The notes beneath the pieces were generated by a model that was given only the letters and a program-made list of their open reading frames with translations, searched no databases and was not told where the DNA came from. The translations under genes were made by a program, and so were the position numbers. Below are positions 1 through 6,809 of a stretch of 12,494 bases of DNA, one piece after another (the first letter of the stretch is position 1; the number at the start of each line of letters is the position of its first letter). Source of the DNA: Actinomycetota bacterium (GTDB lineage Bacteria; Actinomycetota; Actinomycetes; Mycobacteriales; Jatrophihabitantaceae). The stretch lies in NCBI GenBank assembly GCA_019241805.1, contig JAFAWL010000283.1, positions 1 through 12,494 on the forward strand. The letters are read 5' to 3'.

Positions 1-636
1 GAGCTGCTGGCTGAGGCCGACATCGTGACCCTCCATGTGGACGGCCGGCAGTCGAATACGAATCTGTTCGGCGAAGACGAGTTTGCGGCGATGAAACCGG
101 GCTCGTTGTTCCTCAACCTCTCGCGCGGGTTCGTCGTCGACTACACCGCCCTGCGCTCTCACCTCGAGCGGGGTCACATCGCGGGCGCCGCCGTCGACGT
201 CTTCCCGGTGGAGCCGAAGGGCCGCGGGGACGAGTTCGTGTCGGAGCTGCGTGGACTGCCGAACGTGATCCTGACGCCGCACATCGGCGGTTCCACTGAA
301 GAGGCCCAGGAGGACATCGGACGTTTCGTCGCGACGAAGTTCCGCGACTTCGTGCTCGACGGCTCGACGGCGATGAGTGTCAACCTGCCAGGCATCGCGT
401 TGGGCCAGCAGCCCGACACGCACCGGCTGATCATCATTCACCGCAACGTCCCCGGCGTCATGGCGACGATCAACGCCGTCTTCGCCGAACACAAGGCGAA
501 CGTCGAGGCTCAGCTGCTCGGCACCCGCGGGGAGATCGGCTACGTCGTCAGCGATATCGGCTCGGCCTACACCGAGGACATGCTCGACCAACTTCGCGCC
601 CTTCCTGAGACGATTCGCCTGCGTCTGCTGTCCTGA
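1..636 (+). CDS. serA: D-3-phosphoglycerate dehydrogenase, C-terminal half (partial at 5' end)
   Basis: This gene encodes the NAD-dependent oxidation of 3-phosphoglycerate to 3-phosphohydroxypyruvate, the first step of serine synthesis in the cytoplasm. The reading frame is open from base 1, so the start lies upstream; 211 residues are visible. Numbering from base 1, the 2-hydroxyacid dehydrogenase catalytic triad is seen as Arg42 (in NLSRG), Glu71 (in FPVEP) and His94 (in TPHIGGS). The 29- and 23-residue spacings equal those of E. coli SerA Arg240/Glu269/His292. A C-terminal ACT domain (about residues 125-211, with HRNVPGVM and GYVVSDI) follows directly. The distance from the catalytic His to the C terminus (117 residues) matches the short E. 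coli type. The extra intervening domain of the long mycobacterial SerA is absent. By family knowledge the ACT domain senses serine. About 200 N-terminal residues should lie outside the window. Confidence 0.95.
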   Translation, partial: ELLAEADIVTLHVDGRQSNTNLFGEDEFAAMKPGSLFLNLSRGFVVDYTALRSHLERGHIAGAAVDVFPVEPKGRGDEFVSELRGLPNVILTPHIGGSTEEAQEDIGRFVATKFRDFVLDGSTAMSVNLPGIALGQQPDTHRLIIIHRNVPGVMATINAVFAEHKANVEAQLLGTRGEIGYVVSDIGSAYTEDMLDQLRALPETIRLRLLS

Positions 637-661
637 TCGTCGGCGCCCGTTTGGCGTCGGC

Positions 662-690
662 TTGCAGAGGTTACTGGCCGGTAATAAGGT
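662..690 (+). promoter_or_regulatory. Candidate promoter of the fadE5-like gene
   Basis: A TTGCAG box (662-667) and a TAAGGT box (685-690) are separated by 17 bases. They fit the loose actinobacterial TTGnnn / TAnnnT pattern, though each matches only half of the strict consensus. The expected transcription start is near 697, giving a leader of about 47 bases before the ATG at 744. The spacer contains the first palindrome and the start region contains the second, which supports a repressible promoter. The promoter itself is inferred. Confidence 0.45.
671..684. promoter_or_regulatory. Candidate operator 1, palindrome TTACTGGCCGGTAA
   Basis: This 14-base imperfect palindrome has arms TTAC/GTAA around a GGCC core, with only one mismatched base pair between its arms. 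It lies between the proposed -35 and -10 boxes. It is closely related to the second site at 695-708: both have TTACT at the left and GTAA at the right. The size and symmetry are typical of TetR-family operators that control fatty-acid degradation genes. No regulator gene is in the window, so the protein is not identified. Confidence 0.6.
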
Positions 691-694
691 GGGA

Positions 695-708
695 TTACTC
701 GCCAGTAA
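695..708. promoter_or_regulatory. Candidate operator 2, palindrome TTACTCGCCAGTAA
   Basis: This site has perfect 5-base arms TTACT/AGTAA around CGCC. Its centre is 24 bases from that of the first site, a little over two helical turns, so two dimers could bind on nearly the same DNA face. It overlaps the predicted transcription start, so binding would be expected to block initiation. TTACTGGC (671-678) and GCCAGTAA (701-708) also form an exact 8-base inverted repeat spanning the pair. Confidence 0.6.
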
Positions 709-743
709 CTTCGCTGCATCCGCCGCCGACCGGAGTCCGGGCC

Positions 744-2582
744 ATGGGTCATTACAAGAGCAACGTCCGCGACATCGCGTTCAACCTCTTCGAGGTATTC
801 GGGACCGATCGGTTGCTCGGCACGGCACCCTACGACGAACTCGACGAGGCCACCGCCCGCGGGATCCTCGACGAGGTGGCCCGGCTGGCTGAAGGCCCGC
901 TGGCCGAATCGTTCGCCGACGCGGACCGGAATCCGCCGGTTTTCGACCCAACGACGAACAGTGTCACCCTTCCGGCATCGTTCAAGAAGTCGTGGACGGC
1001 GTTGCGCGCGGCCGAGTGGTGGCGGTTGGAGACGCTGCCGGAACTCGGCGGCCAGCTGGCGCCTCGCACCTTGGTCTGGGCGGTGGCCGAGCAGGTGCTG
1101 GGTGCGAATCCCGCATTGCACATGTACATGGCCGGAGCACCCTTCGCCGCCATTCTCTACCGCAACGGCACCGAGGACCAGCAGCGCCTGGCCAAGCTCA
1201 TGGTCGAGCGCGGGTGGGGCTCGACGATGGTGCTCACCGAACCCGACGCCGGCTCGGATGTCGGAGCCGGGCGGACCAAGGCGTATCCGCAGCCCGACGG
1301 CAGTTGGCACATCGAGGGCGTCAAGCGCTTCATCACTTCAGCCGATCAGGACCTCACCGAGAACATCGTGCATCTCGTGCTGGCCCGGCCCGAGGGCGCG
1401 GGCGCGGGCACCAAAGGCTTGTCCCTGTTCGTCGTCCCGAAGTTCCAGGTCGAGCTCGACAGCGGCGAACTCGGCGAACGCAACGGCGTCTTCGTCACCA
1501 ACGTCGAACACAAGATGGGTCTGAAGGTTTCGACCACCTGCGAGCTTCGCTTCGGTGAGGTCCACGGCCGCCCGGCGGTCGGCTGGTTGGTCGGCGACGT
1601 CCACGACGGCATCGCCCAAATGTTCCAGGTGATCGAACACGCCCGCATGATGGTAGGTACGAAAGCCATCGCGACGCTTTCCACCGGGTACCTCAATGCC
1701 CTTGATTACGCCAAGACGCGGGTGCAATCCGCGGATATGACGCAGTCGAGCGACAAGACGGCGCCCCGAGTAACGATCATTCATCACCCGGACGTGCGCC
1801 GGAGCCTAATGCTTAACAAGGCTTACGCCGAGGGGTTCCGGGCGTTGATCGCCTACACAGCCTCAGTCCAGGACCGCATCGTGCTCGCCCACCACTCGGG
1901 GACGGACGCCAGCCTCGACGAGTCGATCAACGATCTGTTGCTGCCCGTGGTGAAGGGCGCGGGATCGGAACGTTCCTATGAGCAGCTCGCGCACGCGCTG
2001 CAGACTTTCGGCGGATCGGGGTACCTGGCCGACTACCCGCTCGAGCAGTACATCCGCGACGCGAAGATCGACACGCTGTACGAGGGCACCACCGCCATCC
2101 AGGGGCAGGACTTCTTCTTCCGCAAGATCGTGAAGAACCGCGGGGTGGCCCTGCGGGCCGTTGCCACCGAGATCACCGACTTCCTAGGCGCGCTCGCCGA
2201 CGAAGCTCGGCTGAAGGAGGAGCGCGAGGCCCTCAGCGCGGCCCTAGCTGACTTCGCCGCGATGGTGGCCGCGATGACGAGCCAGCTGGTCAGCGCGACC
2301 GAAGACGTCACGAACGTCTACCTGGTCGGACAGAACACCACGCGCCTGCTGCTCGCGGCCGGCGACCTGATGGTCGGGTATCTGCTGCTGCGCCAGGCCG
2401 CAGTCGCCTTGGCCAGACTCGACGCCAACGGTGTATCGGCCGCCGATCGGGCGTTCTACGAGGGCAAGGCGGCCGCCGCCCGGTTCTTCAACCTGACGGT
2501 CCTGCCTGAACTCGCGGCCCGGCGTGCCGTGCTTGAGGCGACCGACAACTCGCTTATGAACGTGAGCGAGAGCGCCTTCTGA
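744..2582 (+). CDS. fadE5: FadE5-like acyl-CoA dehydrogenase
   Basis: This 612-residue flavoprotein should catalyse FAD-dependent alpha,beta-desaturation of acyl-CoA thioesters, the first step of beta-oxidation, in the cytoplasm. From memory it is similar along its whole length to mycobacterial FadE5: N terminus MGHYKSNVRD, the FAD/substrate motif MVLTEPDAGSDVGAG, GVKRFITS, NVEHKMGLKVS, QTFGGSGYL, and LYEGTTAIQ, in which Glu447 is the expected catalytic base. The C-terminal extension beyond the usual ~380-residue acyl-CoA dehydrogenase core is present. The ATG at 744 is chosen because it aligns with the FadE5 N terminus and has a GGAG ribosome-binding site at 732-735, 8 bases upstream. The open frame continues further upstream to a possible TTG at 651, but that start has no similarity support and would overlap the promoter. 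The phosphatase follows 65 bases downstream. The paired palindromes upstream suggest repression relieved by acyl-CoA. The function call is firm; chain-length preference cannot be read. Confidence 0.95.
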   Translation: MGHYKSNVRDIAFNLFEVFGTDRLLGTAPYDELDEATARGILDEVARLAEGPLAESFADADRNPPVFDPTTNSVTLPASFKKSWTALRAAEWWRLETLPELGGQLAPRTLVWAVAEQVLGANPALHMYMAGAPFAAILYRNGTEDQQRLAKLMVERGWGSTMVLTEPDAGSDVGAGRTKAYPQPDGSWHIEGVKRFITSADQDLTENIVHLVLARPEGAGAGTKGLSLFVVPKFQVELDSGELGERNGVFVTNVEHKMGLKVSTTCELRFGEVHGRPAVGWLVGDVHDGIAQMFQVIEHARMMVGTKAIATLSTGYLNALDYAKTRVQSADMTQSSDKTAPRVTIIHHPDVRRSLMLNKAYAEGFRALIAYTASVQDRIVLAHHSGTDASLDESINDLLLPVVKGAGSERSYEQLAHALQTFGGSGYLADYPLEQYIRDAKIDTLYEGTTAIQGQDFFFRKIVKNRGVALRAVATEITDFLGALADEARLKEEREALSAALADFAAMVAAMTSQLVSATEDVTNVYLVGQNTTRLLLAAGDLMVGYLLLRQAAVALARLDANGVSAADRAFYEGKAAAARFFNLTVLPELAARRAVLEATDNSLMNVSESAF

Positions 2583-2647
2583 GCGTCGAGTCGCGCCGCG
2601 ATCGGTCGATGCACCAGGGCGTCATCATCGCCGACTAGGTTGGGTCG

Positions 2648-3436
2648 GTGGTCGCCTGGATCGAGCTCGACGGAGCCGTCAACGCCCGCGATCTCGGGGG
2701 CACGCCGACGACAAACGGCCGGCCCATCCGAGTGCATCGACTGCTTCGCTCGGACAACCTGCAAAGCCTCAGCCCCTCCGATATCCGCCGGCTCGTCGAC
2801 GACTACGAGGTCCGTCGGGTCGTCGACCTGCGTACGCACGTGGAGGTGCGCTCCGAGGGCGACGGTCCGATGCTCGCCGAGCCCGCGGTCCGGGTCAGCC
2901 ACCTGTCGCTTTTCCCGGAGCCCTCCGATCCGGTCGACGTGGTGGAATCCGACGAGGGTCCAATCGTGCTTCCCTGGGAAGAGGGTGCCAATCTCTTCCC
3001 CGAGCGGCGCTCGGCCGAGGCGGTCTATATCGGCTTCATCGACGATCGGCCCGACTCGGTGATCCAGAGCCTTCGTCTGATCGCGCAGCCCGGCGGTGCG
3101 ACCCTCGTGCACTGCGCGGCCGGCAAGGACCGCACCGGCGTCGTGGTGGCGCTCGCCCTGTCGGCCGTCGGCGTCGCTCACGAAGGCGTCGTAGCCGACT
3201 ACGAGCGCAGCGCCGAACGTATCGAAGCGATCGTGGCCCGGCTGGCGGATTCGCGCACGTACGCGCATGACATGCGACGCGACGACGCCGCCCGGCACCG
3301 TCCCAGCGGTACCTCGATGGCGGGCTTCCTGGACCTGCTGGACGAGCGTTTCGGCGGCGCCGAGGCTTGGCTGCGACGGCACGGCTGGACCGATGCCGAC
3401 CAGAAAGCGCTGCGGGCGTCATTGCTCGAGGACTGA
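2648..3436 (+). CDS. PtpB-like protein-tyrosine (possibly lipid) phosphatase
   Basis: This 262-residue protein belongs to the Y_phosphatase3 group that includes M. tuberculosis PtpB. Visible features are the N-terminal NARDLGG block (residues 12-18), the LLRSDNL segment near residues 32-38, VVDLR, and the P-loop HCAAGKDRTG with nucleophile Cys156 and Arg162 (C-x5-R). The Lys and Asp inside the loop (GKDR) are typical of this group, whose members can dephosphorylate Tyr/Ser/Thr and phosphoinositides. No signal peptide or membrane segment is seen, so it is cytosolic or exported by a route not visible here. GTG 2648 is chosen because the conserved N-terminal block starts just after it; AGG at 2637-2639 is a weak ribosome-binding site. 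It probably shares the transcript of the fadE5-like gene (65-base gap, same strand). In M. tuberculosis the ptbB gene (Rv0153c) lies beside fadE2 (Rv0154c), so this type of pairing recurs. The substrate is unknown. Confidence 0.9.
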   Translation: MVAWIELDGAVNARDLGGTPTTNGRPIRVHRLLRSDNLQSLSPSDIRRLVDDYEVRRVVDLRTHVEVRSEGDGPMLAEPAVRVSHLSLFPEPSDPVDVVESDEGPIVLPWEEGANLFPERRSAEAVYIGFIDDRPDSVIQSLRLIAQPGGATLVHCAAGKDRTGVVVALALSAVGVAHEGVVADYERSAERIEAIVARLADSRTYAHDMRRDDAARHRPSGTSMAGFLDLLDERFGGAEAWLRRHGWTDADQKALRASLLED

Positions 3437-3489
3437 CGGCCGACGCCGCGAGCGCATGATGTCGGCACCGGACAGACGCGGGCTCCGGC
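3437..3489. other. Convergent gap between phosphatase and thioredoxin/NHL genes
   Basis: These 53 bases separate the ends of two convergent genes. A 6-base stem GCCGAC/GTCGGC (3439-3444, 3461-3466) with a 16-base loop, and a 5-base stem GGGCT/AGCCC (3480-3484, 3492-3496), are present, but neither is followed by a T-run. No clear terminator can be called. Confidence 0.4.
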
Positions 3490-5346
3490 TCAGCCCAGTA
3501 GGACCAGCTCCAGCTCGCGCGCGCCGTCGGGTCGGATCTCGATCGGCACGCCCCAATCCTGACGGCTGACGTAGCAGGCCGGGTGCGCCGCATTGCCGTC
3601 GGCGTCGCACGCGGCGGCTTGCGCAGTGACGTGCAGAACGGCCGGGCGACGGTCGTCCTCGGCATCGATCGGTCCGCTGGGTTCGGCGAGGCGTAGCTCG
3701 CGCACAAGATCGACGGAGTCGCCCGCACCGTCGACGAGCACACCGGCGGGGCTCGCCCCGATCGACAGCCGGGTGGCCGGGCCGTAGCGTTCGTCGGGCT
3801 TGCGGCCCGGTGGCGGCACGAAGCGCACGCTCAGCCGAACTGCTCCGGGCGCAAGTACGGTCACGGGCCGTGCGGTCGTCATCGACTCCGCCGAACGAAG
3901 TTCTGCTTTCGGCACCGCGCGCACCAGCCGATGGGCGCCGGACTCGACGACGACCAGTTCACCGTCGACCAGCACGGCCCCGCTCGGCTCGGCTAAGCCC
4001 GTGGCCAGGGTCGTGACTTCGGCTGTCAGCGGATCGAAGTGCCGCACCGCTCCGTTGTAGGTGTCGAGCATCGCCACGCTGCGATCCGGCAGCAGCGTGA
4101 CCCCCAGCGGGTGCTGCAGTCGGGCCCGCTCGGCCGGACCGTCGACGTGGCCGAAGTCGAACAGCCCCTCCCCGACCCAGGTTCGCAGCATCGGCTCGCC
4201 GCCGGCCGGGCCGAGATCGAGGCTGCGCAGTGCGGAGGTTTCAGCATCGACGAACCAGAGCCGATCACCGTCGACGGCCAGGCCCGACGGCTGCGCCAGC
4301 CAACCCGAGGCGGCCGGCCCGTCACGCAGTCCCTCGACCGTCGTCCCGGCCAGCAGCCGGGTGCCCTCGTCGGTTCGCCAGCTCAAGAGCAGATGCACGC
4401 CGGCCGCCGCGACCACGACGGCGTCCAGCGCGGGCCACCACGCGACGTCCCAGGGCGAGAGCACCGGCGCGATCGCGCCTGGCACCGTCCGAACCCCGGC
4501 GAGCTCGGCGCCGAGATCGACGCTGCGAACCACCGCGCCGTCTGATAGCCGCAAACCGCGCAGCAGATGCTGCCCGGTGTCGGCCACTATGACGTCGAAA
4601 TCCGCGGCACCGGCGGGCAGCAGCGCGACGCCGCCGGGCTCGCTGAAGCTCGGCGGCGCGCCGTCGTCCCGTCCTCGCTCCCCCGTGCCGATCCGGCGCA
4701 GCACCCGCACGCCGTCGACGTCGAGCTCGACCAGTTGATGATGGCCGGCGTCGGCGACCAACAACGAGTCCCGCTCGCGCCCGGTTCTACTGCTGGGCAG
4801 CAAAACGGCTTTAGCGGGATAGCGCAACAGCGTCGAAGGGGGTGCGGGCGGAACGTAGGGGCCGGCGCCCCGATGAAGGGTCTTGCGCGCCTCGTGCTCG
4901 GCGGTAAGCGCGTCGATCATGCGCGCCAGCCCGGAGACCTGTCCCTCGCCGGTCGCCTGGGCAACGACGTAGCCCTCCGGGTCGATCAGCACGAGCGTCG
5001 GCCAGGCCCGCACCGCATACTGCCGCCACAGATTCAGGTCCGGATCGTCGAGTACGGCGTGGTCGACCTCGTAGCGCTCGACGGCCGCCGCCACCGCCGC
5101 GTGCTCTGTCTCGTGCGCGAACTTCGGCGAGTGCACGCCGATCACGACGAGCACGTCGGCGAACCGAGTCTCAAGCGGGCGCAGCTCGTTGATCACGTGC
5201 AGACAGTTCGCGCAGCAGAACGTCCAAAAGTCCAGAAGGACGAACTTGCCCCGTAGCTGGGCCAAACTCAGCGTGCGTCCGCCGGTGTTGATCCATCCGC
5301 CGCGACCGCGTAGTTCGGGCGCGCGGACACGGACCCCACCGGTCAC
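3490..5346 (-). CDS. NHLRC2-like thioredoxin-fold / NHL beta-propeller protein
   Basis: This 618-residue protein has three parts. A TlpA/thioredoxin-like domain spans about residues 5-155, with the redox motif Cys45-Ala-Asn-Cys48 preceded by an extra Cys44 (WTFCCANC) and the expected cis-proline Pro116 in AWPTLVLID. An NHL-repeat propeller spans about 180-490, with repeats such as LAQPSGLAVDG, LQHPLGVTLL and FSEPGGVALLP. A C-terminal beta-rich domain covers roughly 500-618. This order matches the thioredoxin, six-bladed propeller and beta-stalk of animal NHLRC2 and its bacterial relatives. There is no signal peptide, so unlike most TlpA-type proteins it should be cytosolic. The GTG start overlaps the E2 stop by 4 bases (GTGA, 5343-5346), implying translational coupling and that it is the last gene of the dehydrogenase operon. 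A disulfide reductase or scaffold role is inferred; no substrate is known to me. Confidence 0.88.
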   Translation of the reverse strand: MTGGVRVRAPELRGRGGWINTGGRTLSLAQLRGKFVLLDFWTFCCANCLHVINELRPLETRFADVLVVIGVHSPKFAHETEHAAVAAAVERYEVDHAVLDDPDLNLWRQYAVRAWPTLVLIDPEGYVVAQATGEGQVSGLARMIDALTAEHEARKTLHRGAGPYVPPAPPSTLLRYPAKAVLLPSSRTGRERDSLLVADAGHHQLVELDVDGVRVLRRIGTGERGRDDGAPPSFSEPGGVALLPAGAADFDVIVADTGQHLLRGLRLSDGAVVRSVDLGAELAGVRTVPGAIAPVLSPWDVAWWPALDAVVVAAAGVHLLLSWRTDEGTRLLAGTTVEGLRDGPAASGWLAQPSGLAVDGDRLWFVDAETSALRSLDLGPAGGEPMLRTWVGEGLFDFGHVDGPAERARLQHPLGVTLLPDRSVAMLDTYNGAVRHFDPLTAEVTTLATGLAEPSGAVLVDGELVVVESGAHRLVRAVPKAELRSAESMTTARPVTVLAPGAVRLSVRFVPPPGRKPDERYGPATRLSIGASPAGVLVDGAGDSVDLVRELRLAEPSGPIDAEDDRRPAVLHVTAQAAACDADGNAAHPACYVSRQDWGVPIEIRPDGARELELVLLG

Positions 5347-6797
5347 AACAGAGCGAGTCCGGGATCAGCCAGCAGGCCGCCGACGTCGGCAAGGAAGTGC
5401 GAGCCCTGCTGCCCGTCGACGACCCGGTGATCGAAGGACACCGCCAGCTGAGTGACCGATCGCGGTTCGATCCGCTCGGTGTCCCCGTCGGTCACGACCC
5501 ACGGCATCCGACGAACGGCGCCGAAGGCAAGGATTCCGGTCTCGCCCGGGTTGAGGATCGGGGTGCCCGTGTCGACGCCGAACACGCCCACGTTCGTGAT
5601 CGTGATTGTGCCGCCGGTCAGATCGGCCGGTGCCGTGCGCCCGGCGCGGGCGGTCTGGGCGAGATCGTTGATTGCGTGGGCCAGGTCGAGCAGCGAGAGT
5701 TGGTCGGCATCCTTCACGTTGGGCACGATGAGTCCGCGATCAGTAGCAGCGGCTATGCCTAGGTTCACATAGTGCTTGAGCACGATCTCGCCGGCGGCAT
5801 CGTCCCAGGTGGCATTGATTTCCGGGGTTCGGCGGGCCGCGAGGATCAGTGCCCGAGCCACGAACACCAAGGGCGACACCCGCACACCACGAAACTCCGG
5901 GCGAGCGGCCACGCGATCGCGTAGCTGCATCGTCGCCGTCACATCCACGCTCATGAACTCGGTCACGTGCGGTGCGGTGAACGCGGAGCTGACCATGGCG
6001 GCCGCGGTGTGCTTGCGTACGCCCCTCACCGGCACCCGAGTCTCGCGGCCGCCCGCGCGGACGGACTTCACCCTGGGTGGGCTCGACGAACCCCGGCGCA
6101 CCGAACCCGTGCTCGACGAATCCTCGGCGGCTGCTTGCACGTCCTCGCGCGTGATCGCACCCTCCGGTCCGCTCGGGGCGACCGTGGTCAGGTCCACGCC
6201 GAGGTTCTTGGCCAGCTTGCGAACCGGTGGCTTGGCCAGCACCCGGTGTTGTGAGGCCGGCTCGTCGAGGTCGGCGCCGCGCGGGGGCACTTGAAAGGCG
6301 CTGTTGACGGTCGGCTCGGGTACCCGGTCGTCGGGCACCCGGTCGTCGGGCACCCGGTCCTGCGCGGCAGGCTCGGCGGCCGGCGAGCGACGGCGCCGCC
6401 GCGCCCCACCCTCGGCTCGCGGTCCGTAACCCACCAGGACCGCTTGGCGGCCGTTCGCGTCGGCCTTCGGCACGTCGCCATTCGGCATGTGGGCGTTAGG
6501 CGCTTCGACGCCTGCTCCTGGGCTGACGGACCCGGCCGGCGCACTGCCGCCGGGGTCGACGTCGATCGTGATGATGGGTCGCCCGACGTCGACCGTCTCC
6601 CCCTCGGAGACCAGCAGCTCGTGAACCACGCCGGCCCAGGGCGAGGGCAGCTCGACCACCGCCTTGGCGGTTTCGATCTCGATGAGGTTCTGATTGACGG
6701 TGACCGTGTCGCCCGGCTGTACCGTCCACTTCACGATGTCGGCCTCGGTCAGGCCCTCCCCGATGTCGGGCAGCTTGAACTGCTTGTAGTCCGGCAC
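5343..6797 (-). CDS. bkdC: E2 of 2-oxoacid dehydrogenase complex (probably branched-chain)
   Basis: This 484-residue dihydrolipoyl acyltransferase moves the acyl group from E1 to CoA. It has one N-terminal lipoyl domain (about 5-80) with lipoylated Lys45 in IETAKAVVE, where Ala replaces the more common Asp before the lysine, as in other actinobacterial Bkd E2s as I recall. A long linker (about 83-184) follows, with VLVGYGP, an Arg-rich RRRRR stretch and a (x-DRVP)3 tandem repeat. A peripheral subunit-binding domain spans about 186-222 (KPPVRKLAKNLGVD...GAITREDV). The catalytic domain ends with FDHRVVDGQQG, containing His457 and Asp461. The GTG start has a GAAAGGG ribosome-binding site at 6804-6810, 6 bases away, touching the stop of the E1 beta gene 12 bases upstream. 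Its own stop overlaps the start of the thioredoxin/NHL gene. A pyruvate substrate is possible but less likely, because actinobacteria normally use homodimeric AceE for pyruvate. Confidence 0.93.
   Translation of the reverse strand: MPDYKQFKLPDIGEGLTEADIVKWTVQPGDTVTVNQNLIEIETAKAVVELPSPWAGVVHELLVSEGETVDVGRPIITIDVDPGGSAPAGSVSPGAGVEAPNAHMPNGDVPKADANGRQAVLVGYGPRAEGGARRRRRSPAAEPAAQDRVPDDRVPDDRVPEPTVNSAFQVPPRGADLDEPASQHRVLAKPPVRKLAKNLGVDLTTVAPSGPEGAITREDVQAAAEDSSSTGSVRRGSSSPPRVKSVRAGGRETRVPVRGVRKHTAAAMVSSAFTAPHVTEFMSVDVTATMQLRDRVAARPEFRGVRVSPLVFVARALILAARRTPEINATWDDAAGEIVLKHYVNLGIAAATDRGLIVPNVKDADQLSLLDLAHAINDLAQTARAGRTAPADLTGGTITITNVGVFGVDTGTPILNPGETGILAFGAVRRMPWVVTDGDTERIEPRSVTQLAVSFDHRVVDGQQGSHFLADVGGLLADPGLALL
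6318..6362 (-). repeat. Three tandem 15-bp units inside the E2 linker
   Basis: Three head-to-tail 15-base copies (6318-6332, 6333-6347, 6348-6362) read GGGtACCCGGTCGTC, GGGCACCCGGTCGTC and GGGCACCCGGTCcTg on the + strand. They differ at only one to two bases. On the coding strand they encode QDRVP-DDRVP-DDRVP (residues 146-160) in the flexible linker between the lipoyl and subunit-binding domains. The unit is a multiple of three, so gain or loss of copies keeps the frame and only changes linker length. Confidence 0.9.
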
Positions 6798-6809
6798 GGC
6801 GAGCCCTTT

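Noticed and set aside
637..661. Possible terminator hairpin after serA (CGCC/GGCG around 645-656)
   Set aside because: The stem is only about 4 bases and is not followed by a T-run.
2456..3382. A 308-codon open frame on the - strand opposite the phosphatase
   Set aside because: The + strand carries the phosphatase P-loop and N-terminal family block; the antisense frame has no recognisable motif.
3437..3496. Possible bidirectional terminator between the convergent genes
   Set aside because: Stems of 5-6 bases without T-runs; one overlaps the stop codon of the thioredoxin/NHL gene. Too weak to call.
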